This document shows positions 35,788-44,424 of a DNA stretch of 64,000 nt, piece after piece. The position numbers and the translations under genes are program-made. The stretch is from assembly GCF_001685485.1 (NCBI RefSeq), contig NZ_BDEL01000001.1, positions 2,477,501 through 2,541,500 on the forward strand, written 5' to 3'. The stretch comes from Formosa haliotis (GTDB lineage Bacteria > Bacteroidota > Bacteroidia > Flavobacteriales > Flavobacteriaceae). The stretch's first letter is position 1. Every line of letters starts with the position of its first letter. Under the pieces are notes generated by a model. That model was given only the letters and a program-made list of their open reading frames with translations. It ran no database searches and was not told the origin of the DNA.

Positions 35788-36636
35788 ATGAATACAAAAA
35801 CACTAGAACACATGAAGCAGCTAAGGCTTTTTGGTATGCACCGAGCCTTTGAAAGTAGTTTAGCTCCAGAGAGTATAAACTACACTAACGACGAACTTAT
35901 AGCTTACCTTGTACAGTCTGAATGGGATGATCGCCAAAACCGAAAAATAGAACGCTTAACAAAGGCAGCTCGTTTTAGATACAGTGCTGTTCTTGAAGCT
36001 ATAGATTACGATGCCTCCAGAGCACTGGATAAAAATCAGATCCAACGTTTTGCTAGTTGTGATTTTATTAAAAACAGCCAAAACATCCTCATAACAGGTA
36101 GTACAGGTGCAGGTAAAAGCTATATGGCTTCGGCTATAGGGCATCAGGCTTGTTTATTAGGTTACAAGGTAGCGTATTACAACACCTATAAACTTTTTAC
36201 ATTATTAAAAACAGCGAAGGCTGATGGTTCGTATTTAAAGCAAATTAGTAAACTGGAAAAACAAGATTTACTCATCTTAGATGATTTTGGACTTAAAGCG
36301 ATGGACAATATTAATCGCCACGCTTTAATGGAAATTATTGAAGACCGTCATGGAAAACACAGTACCATAATTGCTTCGCAATTACCAGTAGAAACCTGGC
36401 ATAAAATGATAGGAGAACAAACTATTGCGGATGCTATTTTGGATCGCTTGGTACATACAGCACACCGACTAGATATTAAAGGTGAATCTATGCGTAAAAA
36501 ATTAAAAAATAATACTAAATTTAACCACAAAGGAATCGATTTTGAGCACTTAGTTTACTATGCTCAGTTTCATCCGCCGCAGGTGGCTCACTTTGTCCGC
36601 CCCATCCAACTACCAACACTTTTAGAAATTACATAA
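35788..36636 (+). CDS. istB: IstB ATPase helper of IS21 transposition
   Basis: The product is 282 residues. Walker A is GSTGAGKS near residues 105-112, Walker B LLILDDFGL near 158-166, with SQLPVETWHKMIGEQTIADAILDRLVHTAHRL as the IstB sensor region. It is an AAA+ ATPase that assembles on DNA and recruits IstA. The last ~15 residues (after HPPQVAHF) are encoded outside the inverted repeat, in phage DNA, so the natural C-terminus is altered. With IstA broken it can act only in trans, if at all. Confidence 0.92.
   Translation: MNTKTLEHMKQLRLFGMHRAFESSLAPESINYTNDELIAYLVQSEWDDRQNRKIERLTKAARFRYSAVLEAIDYDASRALDKNQIQRFASCDFIKNSQNILITGSTGAGKSYMASAIGHQACLLGYKVAYYNTYKLFTLLKTAKADGSYLKQISKLEKQDLLILDDFGLKAMDNINRHALMEIIEDRHGKHSTIIASQLPVETWHKMIGEQTIADAILDRLVHTAHRLDIKGESMRKKLKNNTKFNHKGIDFEHLVYYAQFHPPQVAHFVRPIQLPTLLEIT
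36558..36590 (-). repeat. IS21 right inverted repeat
   Basis: 33 bp, the reverse complement starting TGAGCCACCTGCGGCGG; it overlaps the istB coding end. Confidence 0.75.
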
Positions 36637-39522
36637 TCTAATCGATCAATAGCTTTTTCAATTTCTTTTATTGCAGCTTCAAAAGCAGAAGTATCTGAAA
36701 CAACCTCAACGGTAATTGCTGAATTTACAATTGATAAGGCACCGCCTAAAACATCACCTGCAGCTATTTGACCTATACCAGCTGCAACTCCTGAAAGTTG
36801 ATCTAATAATTTAGCTGTATCATCATCTCCGAACTTTCTAAACATTTCAGAAATCTCACTAAAAGAACCTGCGAATTTATCTGCTATACTGGCTAAATCG
36901 CTTCCCGTTTCCTCATTGATTTTCTTTATTTGGTCCTCAAGCTTTTTGTATTCGTTAGACTCCTTGCCTAAAGTATCTTTAACTTGTTTTAGCTCTTCTT
37001 TTAATTCTGACTTTTTGCTAATTAAACCGCTTCTGGATGCTGACTGAACAAACTCGTAAAAGTTTTCAATTTCTGTTTTTTCCTCATTTAAATACTTCTT
37101 GGCTTCATCTAACCTAGTTTTAGAGGCTTTTATTTTATCTGCTAATACTTTTTTCTCTGAGTCACTTTGAGCCTTATAAAAAGCCTCGTATAAATTACTC
37201 AGTTCGCTCTCAATAGCGTTAACTGAAGTTTTATCAATCTCTATATCTAACGGCAAAACTAAAGGCCTAATTTCAAGGTTTAGAGCCTCTTCTATTTGTC
37301 GAGGTTGTAAACCTGTATTTCCTAAAGCTTCTAATATTCTGAGTTTTTTATTTGAATCTTCTGTAGCTGAATATAAATTTCTTAAATATTCAACATAATC
37401 AGTTTCTTTAAGATCGTATTGCTCTTTTAAAGCATCTGCAAGCTCAGAATCTTTATTCTCAATTGCCAGGACATAATTATTATACTCAGATTCTCTCTTT
37501 TTAGATCATCTGTAAACGCTTGTAAATCTGTTTTAGTTGAGGACCCACCACCAGTAGGTATTTTATATTCAAAGAATGCTTTTCTTTTTCGGCCGCCTTT
37601 GCTATTTCTGCATTTTCAGACTCTAAAGAAGATTTTAATATATTTTTGTTTTGAGAATATTGTTCTCTTGTAACGTTGTTTATTTTTTCAATTTCAGCCG
37701 CTGTAATAGCTTGATTATTTAAGTATGTTTCTTGAGCTTTAACAGCCTCAACAACCGCCTTTGTTCTAAAGTCTCCATACTTAGCGTACAACTCATTTAA
37801 CGTTGTAATACCTTTAATTTCTTCAACTATAAAAGGTGCATCATTTGAATTATCTGAAAGTGTAGTTAAAAAGTCTTTAGCTTTTTTATTTGTCTTATCT
37901 AATAATTCCCCAAATGTATTTACTTGTCTAACTTGATCATCATAATCACTAATTTCTGAAAATGGAACTGTTATTCTGGCATTAGATGGTAAGTTTGAAT
38001 TTCGGTCAATAAGTAACTCTCTAATTTTTCTAATCTTCTCAAGTCGATCACCCTCACCATCTAAAATAGAATTTAATTCGTTTTGATAAGTCTGAGTTAA
38101 TTTAGGTAGATTCTTTAAAAAGTCTCCATATTCTTCATAAAGATTTGCTGAAATCTTTTTACTTATTTTCTGAGATTCTTCAATTACAATTTCAATGTTT
38201 TTAATGTCCTCACCGAATTTCTCATCTGTGATCTTTTTATTTAAAACATAGGCATTATAATTTCTTACGGCTTGACCTAATTTATCATAAGCATTTGTTT
38301 GATCGTCAATTCCTGAAACTATCGAGGGGTTTATACTTTCAATTTCTTTTAAAATTTGAATTTGACGTTCTTGTGTTGTTTCTAAAGAAGTGTATTCGAT
38401 ATAAAGCTCATTGATAGCATCTGCCTGCTCATCATATTTACGAGATAATTTATCATTTTCTTCAAATAAATCATTTAGAGCTGCGGCCATTCTATTACTC
38501 ATGCTTAATACGGCCTTACCTATATCCTCAGTAGTACCTCTTAAACGGTTTCTAAGAATTTCTAACTGATTTACATTACTACTAGCCATACGTTCAAACG
38601 CATCACTACTAGAATTTGCAGCGTTACTCATAGCTTCTAAATCTGAAGCCGCACCGCTGGCATTTCGCCCTGTAGTACCTAATATAGCACCTACAGCCTC
38701 AATAGTACCGACCATTTCCTGCAACTCGGTTTGACTTCCATTTGCTTCATCTGCTAATACAGAAAAGGCTTCTTGTAAAGTTAAAGTTTCACTCCATCCA
38801 TCACCTAATACCTTATTCACTCCAACAATTGCAGCACGTATTTGAGTCATAGCTTGAGCCGTTGGTACACCTTGCTTTGTTAATGTAGCAATGGCCGCGC
38901 TAACTTCTGTAAAGTCTATATTTGAAGCCGCTGCAATTGGTGCAACGGTTGACATACTCGCGGCTAATTCTGAAAAGGTAGTTTTACCTAATTGAACGGT
39001 TTTGAATAATATGTCGGCTACGTTTTCAGCTTCGGCTGCATCTAACTTAAAAGCGTTTAATACGGTTGTAATACCATCGGCCGCTGTTATGGTATCGGTA
39101 ACACCTGCAACGGCTGCCTTTGTTGCTACTTCTAATAATTGCAAACCCTGAGCGCCATCGTAACCAGCTGAAACGATTTGATAATAGGCTTTAGCTAGTT
39201 TTTCAGGTCCGTCTGGACTAACTTTAGATAAGGCAAAAACACTCTCAGCAATACCATCAAAGTTTTCTTGAGTCGCTTCTGAAATGGTTTCAACCTCTTT
39301 CATTGCGTTTTCAAAGTCACGTGCTAAATTGTAAGCATCCGTTGAAATTGTCGCAAATGCAGCCGCGGCACTTACGGCCAACGCTGCAAAAGGATTGATC
39401 TTTGCTATTGTAGATGAAAGACTCTGAACGATGTTTACTACATCTGCTGAGTCTGATTTTAAACCGGTTGTGTCGATTTCTGCTGTAAAAAATAATGAGT
39501 TATCCCCGCTTACTACTGCCAT
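36588..39522 (-). pseudogene. Phage tail tape measure protein, frameshifted and IS-truncated
   Basis: Frame one (39522 to ~37590) begins MAVVSGDNSLFFTAEIDTTGL and contains the TP901-type tape-measure core (AMKEVETISEATQENFDGI ... SPDGPEKLAKAYYQIVSAGYDGAQGL ... TLTKQGVPTAQAMTQIRA). Near 37590 the frame slips by one base at AAAGAAAAG. In the other frame AFFEYKIPTGGGSSTK continues, without a stop, through ~330 residues of coiled-coil to 36588. There it hits the IS end after SVGSW. Together ~975 residues remain. It would set tail length in an intact phage. Not functional here. Confidence 0.85.
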
Positions 39523-39534
39523 TTGTTCATTTTT

Positions 39535-39954
39535 TTAAAGTCCATTTAAAACGAATACTATAAAATCCTGATCAACTACGGACCCACTAATTACGTCATA
39601 GCCTTTAGCCTCGACATAAGCCGAATACTCCATACCTGCAACGCCAAATAAAGCAATTCCTTTAGGATGTTCAAAAGCTAGCCTATTAGCTAATTCTTTA
39701 GCCTTATTTTGACCAACTTCTAAACCCTCAAAATTTGATTCTATTGTTTGACCATCATGTGTAATCATGTAACCTATAGAGCTTCTTAGGTTTCCCGTTC
39801 TGTCTCTATAATTGCCCTTTTTACGAGCATCATTTACAAATTGTTCACCTGCGTATTGAAGAACTCTAATTAGTTTTTTAGCAATATCAGTTTGAAACTG
39901 ATCTACAATACCCTGAACTTGATTCCGGTTAAACTGTGGTTTTAATCCTGCCAT
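39535..39954 (-). CDS. HK97 gp10-like phage head-tail/minor tail protein
   Basis: The product is 139 residues. The N-terminal helical part and the segment QFVNDARKKGNYRDRTGNLRSSIGYMI are characteristic of the HK97 gp10-like family (tail-terminator or head-tail joining proteins). VEAKGYDVISGSVVDQDF matches the second half. It lies 12 bp upstream of the tape-measure gene on the same strand, in tail-module order. It is intact as a frame but an orphan of the degraded prophage. Confidence 0.75.
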   Translation of the reverse strand: MAGLKPQFNRNQVQGIVDQFQTDIAKKLIRVLQYAGEQFVNDARKKGNYRDRTGNLRSSIGYMITHDGQTIESNFEGLEVGQNKAKELANRLAFEHPKGIALFGVAGMEYSAYVEAKGYDVISGSVVDQDFIVFVLNGL

Positions 39955-40145
39955 TCTATTTATAATATCCAGTATTAAAAATAACTATAAACCATACTGA
40001 TTTATAGAGTATTGCGGCGAACTTTCAGTAGTAGGTATTGATAAAAAAAGATGTAGAATAGAATAAAATATAAACAGGAATTACGCGAAGCCTTGAAAAG
40101 TGATAAATATAAAAAATCGGGCAAATAGTGGGCAAATCATAAAAC
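39955..40145. other. Prophage right-end non-coding remnant
   Basis: The stretch is AT-rich. A short plus-strand frame just before the att repeat (~40068-40128) encodes KQELREALKSDKYKKSGK and stops. It looks like the frayed end of a gene. GGGCAAAT occurs twice (near 40115 and 40126). No intact gene or promoter seen. Confidence 0.3.
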
Positions 40146-40213
40146 CAAAAAAGGTTTCAATCTCTTGAAACCCTTATAAACACTAGTGGAGAAGATGGGA
40201 TTCGAACCCACGA
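40146..40213. repeat. tRNA-proximal attachment-site repeat
   Basis: Counterpart of 33427-33494, with the core at 40181-40198. It covers the tRNA-Ala 3' end plus its terminator: TTTCAAGAGATTGAAA stem followed on the minus strand by T6. Confidence 0.85.
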
Positions 40214-40260
40214 CCTCTTGACTGCCAGTCAAGCGCTCTAGCCAACTGAGCTACATCCCC
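40187..40260 (-). tRNA. tRNA-Ala (anticodon GGC)
   Basis: On the minus strand a full cloverleaf is readable. The acceptor starts GGGGATG, the D-arm is GCTCAGTTGGCTAGAGC, the anticodon stem-loop CTTGA-CTGGCAG-TCAAG gives GGC, and the T-arm is GTGGG-TTCGAAT-CCCAT. The acceptor contains the G3-U70 wobble pair that identifies alanine tRNAs. Position 6-67 is a U-U mismatch. CCA is not encoded. The intact gene shows that integration restored the 3' end. The terminator lies in the att repeat. Confidence 0.93.
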
Positions 40261-40266
40261 AAAATA

Positions 40267-41061
40267 TTATTTTACACCTCTTAAAACCAAGACTGGAATT
40301 GGGCTGTAAAAATCCTTTTTCAAAATTACATTTTTTTCCCACATTTTGGTAAAAAATCCGCGTTTTCGTCGAAGTACACATAAAAGATCCGGATTATGTT
40401 CTTTATAGTGCTCTAAAACACCTAGAAAGGTGGTCGGATTTTCGGTAAACGAAGTGTCTGTTATTAAACTTGATAGCGATGCACTCACATTAAAATCCCC
40501 TTCATTATAAAAAGGTGTTTTTACTAATAGTAAATTCACCGTAGCCTGAAACTTATCTTGAACCTGTATTAATGTACGCAATGCCGTTTCCTTTTTAATA
40601 ATAGCCGATTTTATAGCCATTAAAATATTAGAAATAGGTTTAAACGTATACCCTTCCGGTACAATTAACGACGGAATATTGGTGTGTTTTATTATTTTTC
40701 CAGAGGTTTTACCCAAAAATACTTCTTCTTTTATAGAATTCGTTCTTGGTTCTACCAACATTAAATCTATATCTGCTGTTTTACAAATAAGCTCTAACGT
40801 ATCCACAAGCTTCCCTTTAAAACTTTTAACGACAACCTCTACGTTTTTAGTGTCAATACGCTCTAAAATACTCTGTAAATACGCCAAACTTTCTCGCTCT
40901 AAAATATGATCTATTTTAACCAAAGTACCTGCTTTTAAATACACATCATACACCTGTACAACATACAATCGTGCACCAAAAGCTTCGGCAAAATCGACGG
41001 CATATTGTAAATGACTATCAATATTCTTTGAATGACCTACAGGGACTAAAATATTTTTCAT
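40267..41061 (-). CDS. Universal stress protein (UspA family, tandem domain)
   Basis: The product is 264 residues. The first Usp domain is clear: MKNILVPVGHSKNIDSHLQYAVDFAEAFGARLYVVQVYDV, then VDTLELICKTADIDLMLVEPRT and GKTSGKIIKHTNIPSLIVPEGY. The second half is a degenerate Usp domain. The ATP-binding G-2x-G-9x-G(S/T) signature appears as LGKTSGKIIKHTNIPS, only partly conserved. The function is stress adaptation, not specific. It is the next gene upstream of the tRNA on the same strand. Confidence 0.9.
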   Translation of the reverse strand: MKNILVPVGHSKNIDSHLQYAVDFAEAFGARLYVVQVYDVYLKAGTLVKIDHILERESLAYLQSILERIDTKNVEVVVKSFKGKLVDTLELICKTADIDLMLVEPRTNSIKEEVFLGKTSGKIIKHTNIPSLIVPEGYTFKPISNILMAIKSAIIKKETALRTLIQVQDKFQATVNLLLVKTPFYNEGDFNVSASLSSLITDTSFTENPTTFLGVLEHYKEHNPDLLCVLRRKRGFFTKMWEKNVILKKDFYSPIPVLVLRGVK

Positions 41062-41176
41062 AACATAATATTGGTTTAAAGCGATGGTAAAAATAACAAT
41101 AAAACAAATTCAAAATCTTACAAAATAAACTTCTACACCGTAAATAATTTAAAACTTCTAAAAAAGTCCGACCTTC

Positions 41177-42544
41177 GTGGCGTTCTTAAGCATATATAAA
41201 TTCAAAAATACATTTTTATTGGAGCAGTCCATTTCACTAAAACACATTAATACATTAGCTGTTCCTGCAATTATTGCAGGAATAAGTGAACCCATTTTAT
41301 CCATTACCGATACGGCTATCATTGGAAATGTAAACATAAACCCTACCGAAGCTTTAGCCGCAGTTGGGATTGTAGGTACTTTTATTTCGATGTTAATTTG
41401 GGTACTCGGCCAAAGCCGAAGTGCCATTTCGTCTATCATTTCGCAATCTGTGGGTGCCGATACTCTCGATGCTGTTAAAAACCTACCAGCACAAGCTATC
41501 TTTTTAATCACCTCGTTAAGCCTTGTAATTATTTTAATTACTTACCCCTTAGCCGAATCTATTTTTAAACTCTATAATGCGTCGGGTTTAATTTTAGAGT
41601 ATGCGCAAGATTACTATAAAATTCGAGTGTTTGGATTTCCGTTTACACTCTTTACTTTCGCTATTTTCGGGGCTTTCCGCGGGTTACAAAACACCTTTTA
41701 CCCTATGGTGATAGCTATTGTAGGTGCCGTTTCTAATATTGCATTAGATTTTATTTTGGTATACGGCATACCAAAATATATTCCTGCCATGCATATACAA
41801 GGAGCCGCCTACGCCAGTGTTATTGCACAACTCATTATGGCTGTTTTGGCAGGCTATTACTTATACAAAAAAACTGAAATCCCGCTAAAACTAACCTTTC
41901 CATTTAATAAAGAAATCAAGAATTTCTTATTCATGATTCTCAATTTATTTATTCGGACTTTAGCCTTAAACACAGCCTTATTTTTTGCGAGTTCATATGC
42001 AACCGCCTACGGAAAAAACTATATCGCAGCCTACACTATTGCCATTAATATTTGGTTTCTAGGTGCCTTTTTAATAGATGGTTTTGCCAGTGCAGGCAAT
42101 ATACTATCGGGAAAATTATTCGGTGCCAAACGCCCAGATCTCCTTATAAAACTGAGCAACAAACTTATTGTACTTGGTATTGCTTCGGGCATAATATTAG
42201 CACTTTTAGGATGGATGCTGTATAAACCTATCGGACTCCTTTTCACAAAACAACCTGAAGTATTAACCGAATTTTACAACGTATTTTGGATTGTACTTGC
42301 TATGCAACCTCTATGTGCTTTAGCGTTTATTTTTGATGGTATGTTTAAAGGTTTAGGCAAAATGAAATACTTAAGAAACGTACTCCTAGCATCTACCTTT
42401 TTAGTCTTTATACCAACCTTGCTCCTATTCGATTATTTCGACTATAAATTATATGCCATTTTTATTGCCTTCACCTTTTGGATGGCGGCTCGAGGTATTC
42501 CGCTTATTATAAAATTTCGACAGCTTTTTTTGATCCCTAAATAA
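41177..42544 (+). CDS. MATE family efflux transporter
   Basis: The product is up to 455 residues with about 12 membrane helices. NTLAVPAIIAGISEPILSITDTAIIGN opens the fold, and GAFRGLQNTFYPMVIAIVGAVSNIALDFILVYG is the MATE/DinF-like signature. The frame's first start is GTG 41177. TTG 41219 would give LEQSISLKHINTLAVP, closer to the usual family N-terminus, so the start is uncertain. It exports cationic compounds using Na+ or H+; substrate unknown. Confidence 0.9.
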   Translation: MAFLSIYKFKNTFLLEQSISLKHINTLAVPAIIAGISEPILSITDTAIIGNVNINPTEALAAVGIVGTFISMLIWVLGQSRSAISSIISQSVGADTLDAVKNLPAQAIFLITSLSLVIILITYPLAESIFKLYNASGLILEYAQDYYKIRVFGFPFTLFTFAIFGAFRGLQNTFYPMVIAIVGAVSNIALDFILVYGIPKYIPAMHIQGAAYASVIAQLIMAVLAGYYLYKKTEIPLKLTFPFNKEIKNFLFMILNLFIRTLALNTALFFASSYATAYGKNYIAAYTIAINIWFLGAFLIDGFASAGNILSGKLFGAKRPDLLIKLSNKLIVLGIASGIILALLGWMLYKPIGLLFTKQPEVLTEFYNVFWIVLAMQPLCALAFIFDGMFKGLGKMKYLRNVLLASTFLVFIPTLLLFDYFDYKLYAIFIAFTFWMAARGIPLIIKFRQLFLIPK

Positions 42545-42577
42545 CTATTCCTAATACTTATATAATATGAATCGTCG

Positions 42578-42602
42578 TTATGCTGAATTTATTTCAGCAT
42601 AA
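42578..42602. repeat. Single palindrome of the TGCTGAA...TTCAGCA repeat family
   Basis: TTATGCTGAA/TTCAGCATAA, a perfect 10-bp stem with a 5-base loop, 34 bp past the MATE stop. It is the same TGCTGAA-n5-TTCAGCA palindrome that recurs in the 45.2-46.7 kb array, here alone and possibly used as a 3' hairpin. Confidence 0.7.
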
Positions 42603-42769
42603 CATAAGGGTAAGACCACACAGGGGTAAAAGATAAAGTTAATTATGTTGATTATTTCATTAACCGATAATAAGATCCCTATGATAGCGGATAAATATAA
42701 ATTATAGCGCTTAAAATCTAAAAATCACCTAAATTTAACCCCGATTAAAACCTTAGTCAAAAACAAAAC

Positions 42770-42943
42770 ATGATTCCATTATTACAAGATTTAAAAATAG
42801 AAGATAAAATTGCCCAAGCCCCAGATTCCAATTACGAAATCGGGGTATTTATTGGTTCCATGATTCCCTTTGTATGTCTTGTAATTATGGCATATATCAT
42901 GTACTACTATTACAAAAAGAACAATCAAGACAAAAACATATGA
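42770..42943 (+). CDS. 57-residue single-pass membrane microprotein
   Basis: ATG 42770 encodes MIPLLQDLKIEDKIAQ..., with an acidic N-terminal segment, a membrane helix at ~25-47 (GVFIGSMIPFVCLVIMAYIMYYYY) and a basic tail KKNNQDKNI. The stop overlaps the start of the next microprotein (ATGA), so the two are translationally coupled. Unknown function. The helix and coupling make it likely real even though it is short. Confidence 0.6.
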   Translation: MIPLLQDLKIEDKIAQAPDSNYEIGVFIGSMIPFVCLVIMAYIMYYYYKKNNQDKNI

Positions 42944-43044
42944 AACTATCTGAACTATTAAGCGGAAACGGATTTTTCTTACTTCTAGCCTTAATCCTAG
43001 TCATTATCTACTTTTACAATCGTATTAAAAGCAGACGCCGCTAA
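42940..43044 (+). CDS. 34-residue membrane microprotein
   Basis: ATG 42940 encodes MKLSELLSGNGFFLLLALILVIIYFYNRIKSRRR. A single membrane helix (~11-26) is followed by a strongly basic end, giving an N-out/C-in topology by the positive-inside rule. It overlaps the upstream microprotein by 4 bases and ends 4 bp before the convergent oxygenase gene. Unknown function; could be a small subunit or regulator of a membrane complex. Confidence 0.55.
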   Translation: MKLSELLSGNGFFLLLALILVIIYFYNRIKSRRR

Positions 43045-43048
43045 AACC

Positions 43049-43690
43049 CTAGCGCGTTTTTAACCAGCCCGTAATACTTAAACGCTCTGTATTTACAGGT
43101 TTTACCTCGTGCTCTAAAATCTGACTTTCAAAAATAACAACACGCCCTGGAAACGGATATATAACTTTCTCGACCTCAACCCCATTCTCATTTGTATAAA
43201 TAACCAATTCGCCTCCATTTTCGGGTTGCCAATCTTCATCATTTAAATAACAAACAAACGATAATTTTCGCCTGTCATCATTCTGAAACGTATCCAAATG
43301 GCGTTTATAAAACGTCCCTTTAGGGTAAATCGCATAATGGAATTCTTTGTGTAAAATACCCAGAAAACAAGTTCTATTTAAGTACGATACTAAGTCATTT
43401 ATTTTATTAAAAAATAAATTTTCGGCATGATTCGTATAGCGTTCATCTATCCATAAAATCACATCACCTCTAATCGATTTTACTATCGTTTCATTTAAAC
43501 GATTACCAATAGCAGCCTTTTTAAACGCATCCTCTTCATGTTTTTCACGAATAGACTGTCTCAGTTCTAAAACCTCATTTGCATCAAAAAAGTTATCTAT
43601 AATACTGTACTGCTGAGTCAAAAGATTATCAATAATCCTTTCGTATAACGGATTCTCAGCATCAACCAACGCTTCAAACAGCGTGCTCAT
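43049..43690 (-). CDS. 2-oxoglutarate/Fe(II) oxygenase (PKHD-type)
   Basis: The product is 213 residues. The double-stranded beta-helix core has the iron ligands H-x-D in YKRHLDTFQ and the distal His in ILEHEV, with the 2-oxoglutarate-binding Arg in RLSITGW. Segments LSFVCYLNDEDWQPENGGELVIY and FPGRVVIFES are typical of prolyl-4-hydroxylase-like enzymes. The substrate is unknown; SM-20/YbiX-like proteins act on proteins or small molecules. It converges with the two microprotein genes. Confidence 0.9.
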   Translation of the reverse strand: MSTLFEALVDAENPLYERIIDNLLTQQYSIIDNFFDANEVLELRQSIREKHEEDAFKKAAIGNRLNETIVKSIRGDVILWIDERYTNHAENLFFNKINDLVSYLNRTCFLGILHKEFHYAIYPKGTFYKRHLDTFQNDDRRKLSFVCYLNDEDWQPENGGELVIYTNENGVEVEKVIYPFPGRVVIFESQILEHEVKPVNTERLSITGWLKTR

Positions 43691-43803
43691 TAAAAGTGTG
43701 TGCCCATGTTAAGTTAACCCTCTATATTTTAAAAACTTAAGTTGTTTTTCGCATAAAAAGTGCGCAAATGTAATCTAAAAACAAATTGCTTTTACAAATT
43801 CGG

Positions 43804-43811
43804 TACCTTTG
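43804..43811 (+). promoter_or_regulatory. Promoter -7 element TACCTTTG for the QueD-like gene
   Basis: Matches TAnnTTTG, 20 bp before the ATG at 43832. Because it lies inside the longest possible frame (from 43760), it supports the shorter start. Confidence 0.6.
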
Positions 43812-43831
43812 CACTGTTAAAAAATCAAATC

Positions 43832-44284
43832 ATGAGTAATATTCGAATTACCAAACAATTTACTTTCGAAACCGGCCACGCCCTTTATGGTTACGATGGC
43901 AAATGTAAAAATGTACACGGCCACAGTTATAAACTTTCGGTTACCGTAATTGGCACGCCTATTACAGACAAGACCAATGTAAAATACGGAATGGTTATCG
44001 ATTTTGGCGATTTAAAGAAAATTGTAAAACGCGAAATTGTAGATGTATTCGATCACGCTACGGTGTTCAATAAAAACACTCCTCATGTAGAATTGGCAAA
44101 CGAACTAGAACAACGCGGCCACAACGTTTTGTTAGTCGATTATCAGCCAACCAGCGAAATGATGGTTATCGATTTTGCACAAAAAATAAAGCAGTATTTA
44201 CCAACTCACATTGCCCTACATTCGTTAAGGTTACAGGAAACAGAAAGTAGTTTCGCCGAGTGGTACGCTAGCGATAACCTTTAG
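43832..44284 (+). CDS. 6-carboxytetrahydropterin synthase (QueD/PTPS family)
   Basis: From Met at 43832 the product is 150 residues, the family length. Zinc ligands are His in FETGHAL and the pair in VHGHSY; the catalytic Cys is in GKCKNVHGH. VIDFGDLKKIVKREIVDVFDHATVFN and the final LRLQETESSFAEW are also typical. It converts dihydroneopterin triphosphate to a tetrahydropterin, probably in queuosine synthesis. A 24-residue longer frame exists, but a promoter element lies within it. Confidence 0.93.
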   Translation: MSNIRITKQFTFETGHALYGYDGKCKNVHGHSYKLSVTVIGTPITDKTNVKYGMVIDFGDLKKIVKREIVDVFDHATVFNKNTPHVELANELEQRGHNVLLVDYQPTSEMMVIDFAQKIKQYLPTHIALHSLRLQETESSFAEWYASDNL

Positions 44285-44391
44285 GGCGTTCCCATACGCT
44301 GCAGCTACGGGTCAGGCTTTCGCAAGTCGCTTTTTAAATGCAAAAAAACGCATTTAAAAGAGCTCCAACAATTGCTCAATCCTTAACGCAG
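44284..44391 (+). repeat. Interspersed structured repeat, copy 1
   Basis: It begins GGGCGTTCCC at the stop of the QueD gene and ends CAATCCTTAACGCAG. In between lie GGGTCAGGCTTTCG and a hairpin CTTTTTAAATGC / GCATTTAAAAG with an A-rich loop. Copy 2 at 51534-51623 has the same ends and layout but another stem sequence. It falls between QueD and LpxH and covers the extended LpxH frame start. Confidence 0.7.
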
Positions 44392-44424
44392 ATCCAAACC
44401 AAGAACAATTTTTATATTTACAGC

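Larger units (their letters stand above)
34475..36590 (+). mobile_element. IS21-family insertion sequence (defective)
   Basis: Imperfect 33-bp inverted repeats, TGAGCCACCYRCRGCGGAT-type, lie at 34475-34507 and 36558-36590. A second partial copy of the motif lies inside the left end (34512-34554), as IS21 elements often have multiple terminal repeats. Cargo is istA (5'-deleted) and istB. The flanking bases (gccatat / ctttgtc) show no target duplication, and integrase and tape-measure sequence meet across it. The IS therefore probably marks one edge of a deletion of the rest of the phage. Confidence 0.85.
33427..40260. mobile_element. Degenerate prophage integrated at the tRNA-Ala 3' end
   Basis: The segment is bounded by a 68-bp direct repeat (8 mismatches; perfect 18-bp core) that includes the tRNA-Ala 3' end and its terminator. 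The copies are 6719 bp apart. Inside are a tyrosine integrase truncated before most of its catalytic residues, an IS21-family insertion, a tape-measure gene and a gp10-like gene. Head, portal, terminase, replication and lysis genes are absent. The integrase lies at the tRNA-distal end. It cannot excise on its own. The left flank of the integrase (33546-33553) has a TATATTTG promoter element. Confidence 0.85.

Noticed and set aside
34622-36636. istA/istB as a defence or integrative system
   Set aside because: Domains and inverted repeats are those of an ordinary IS21 element.
36588-37256. Separate coiled-coil gene starting with TTG at 37256
   Set aside because: Its frame is open far upstream and joins the tape-measure gene after a single-base shift.
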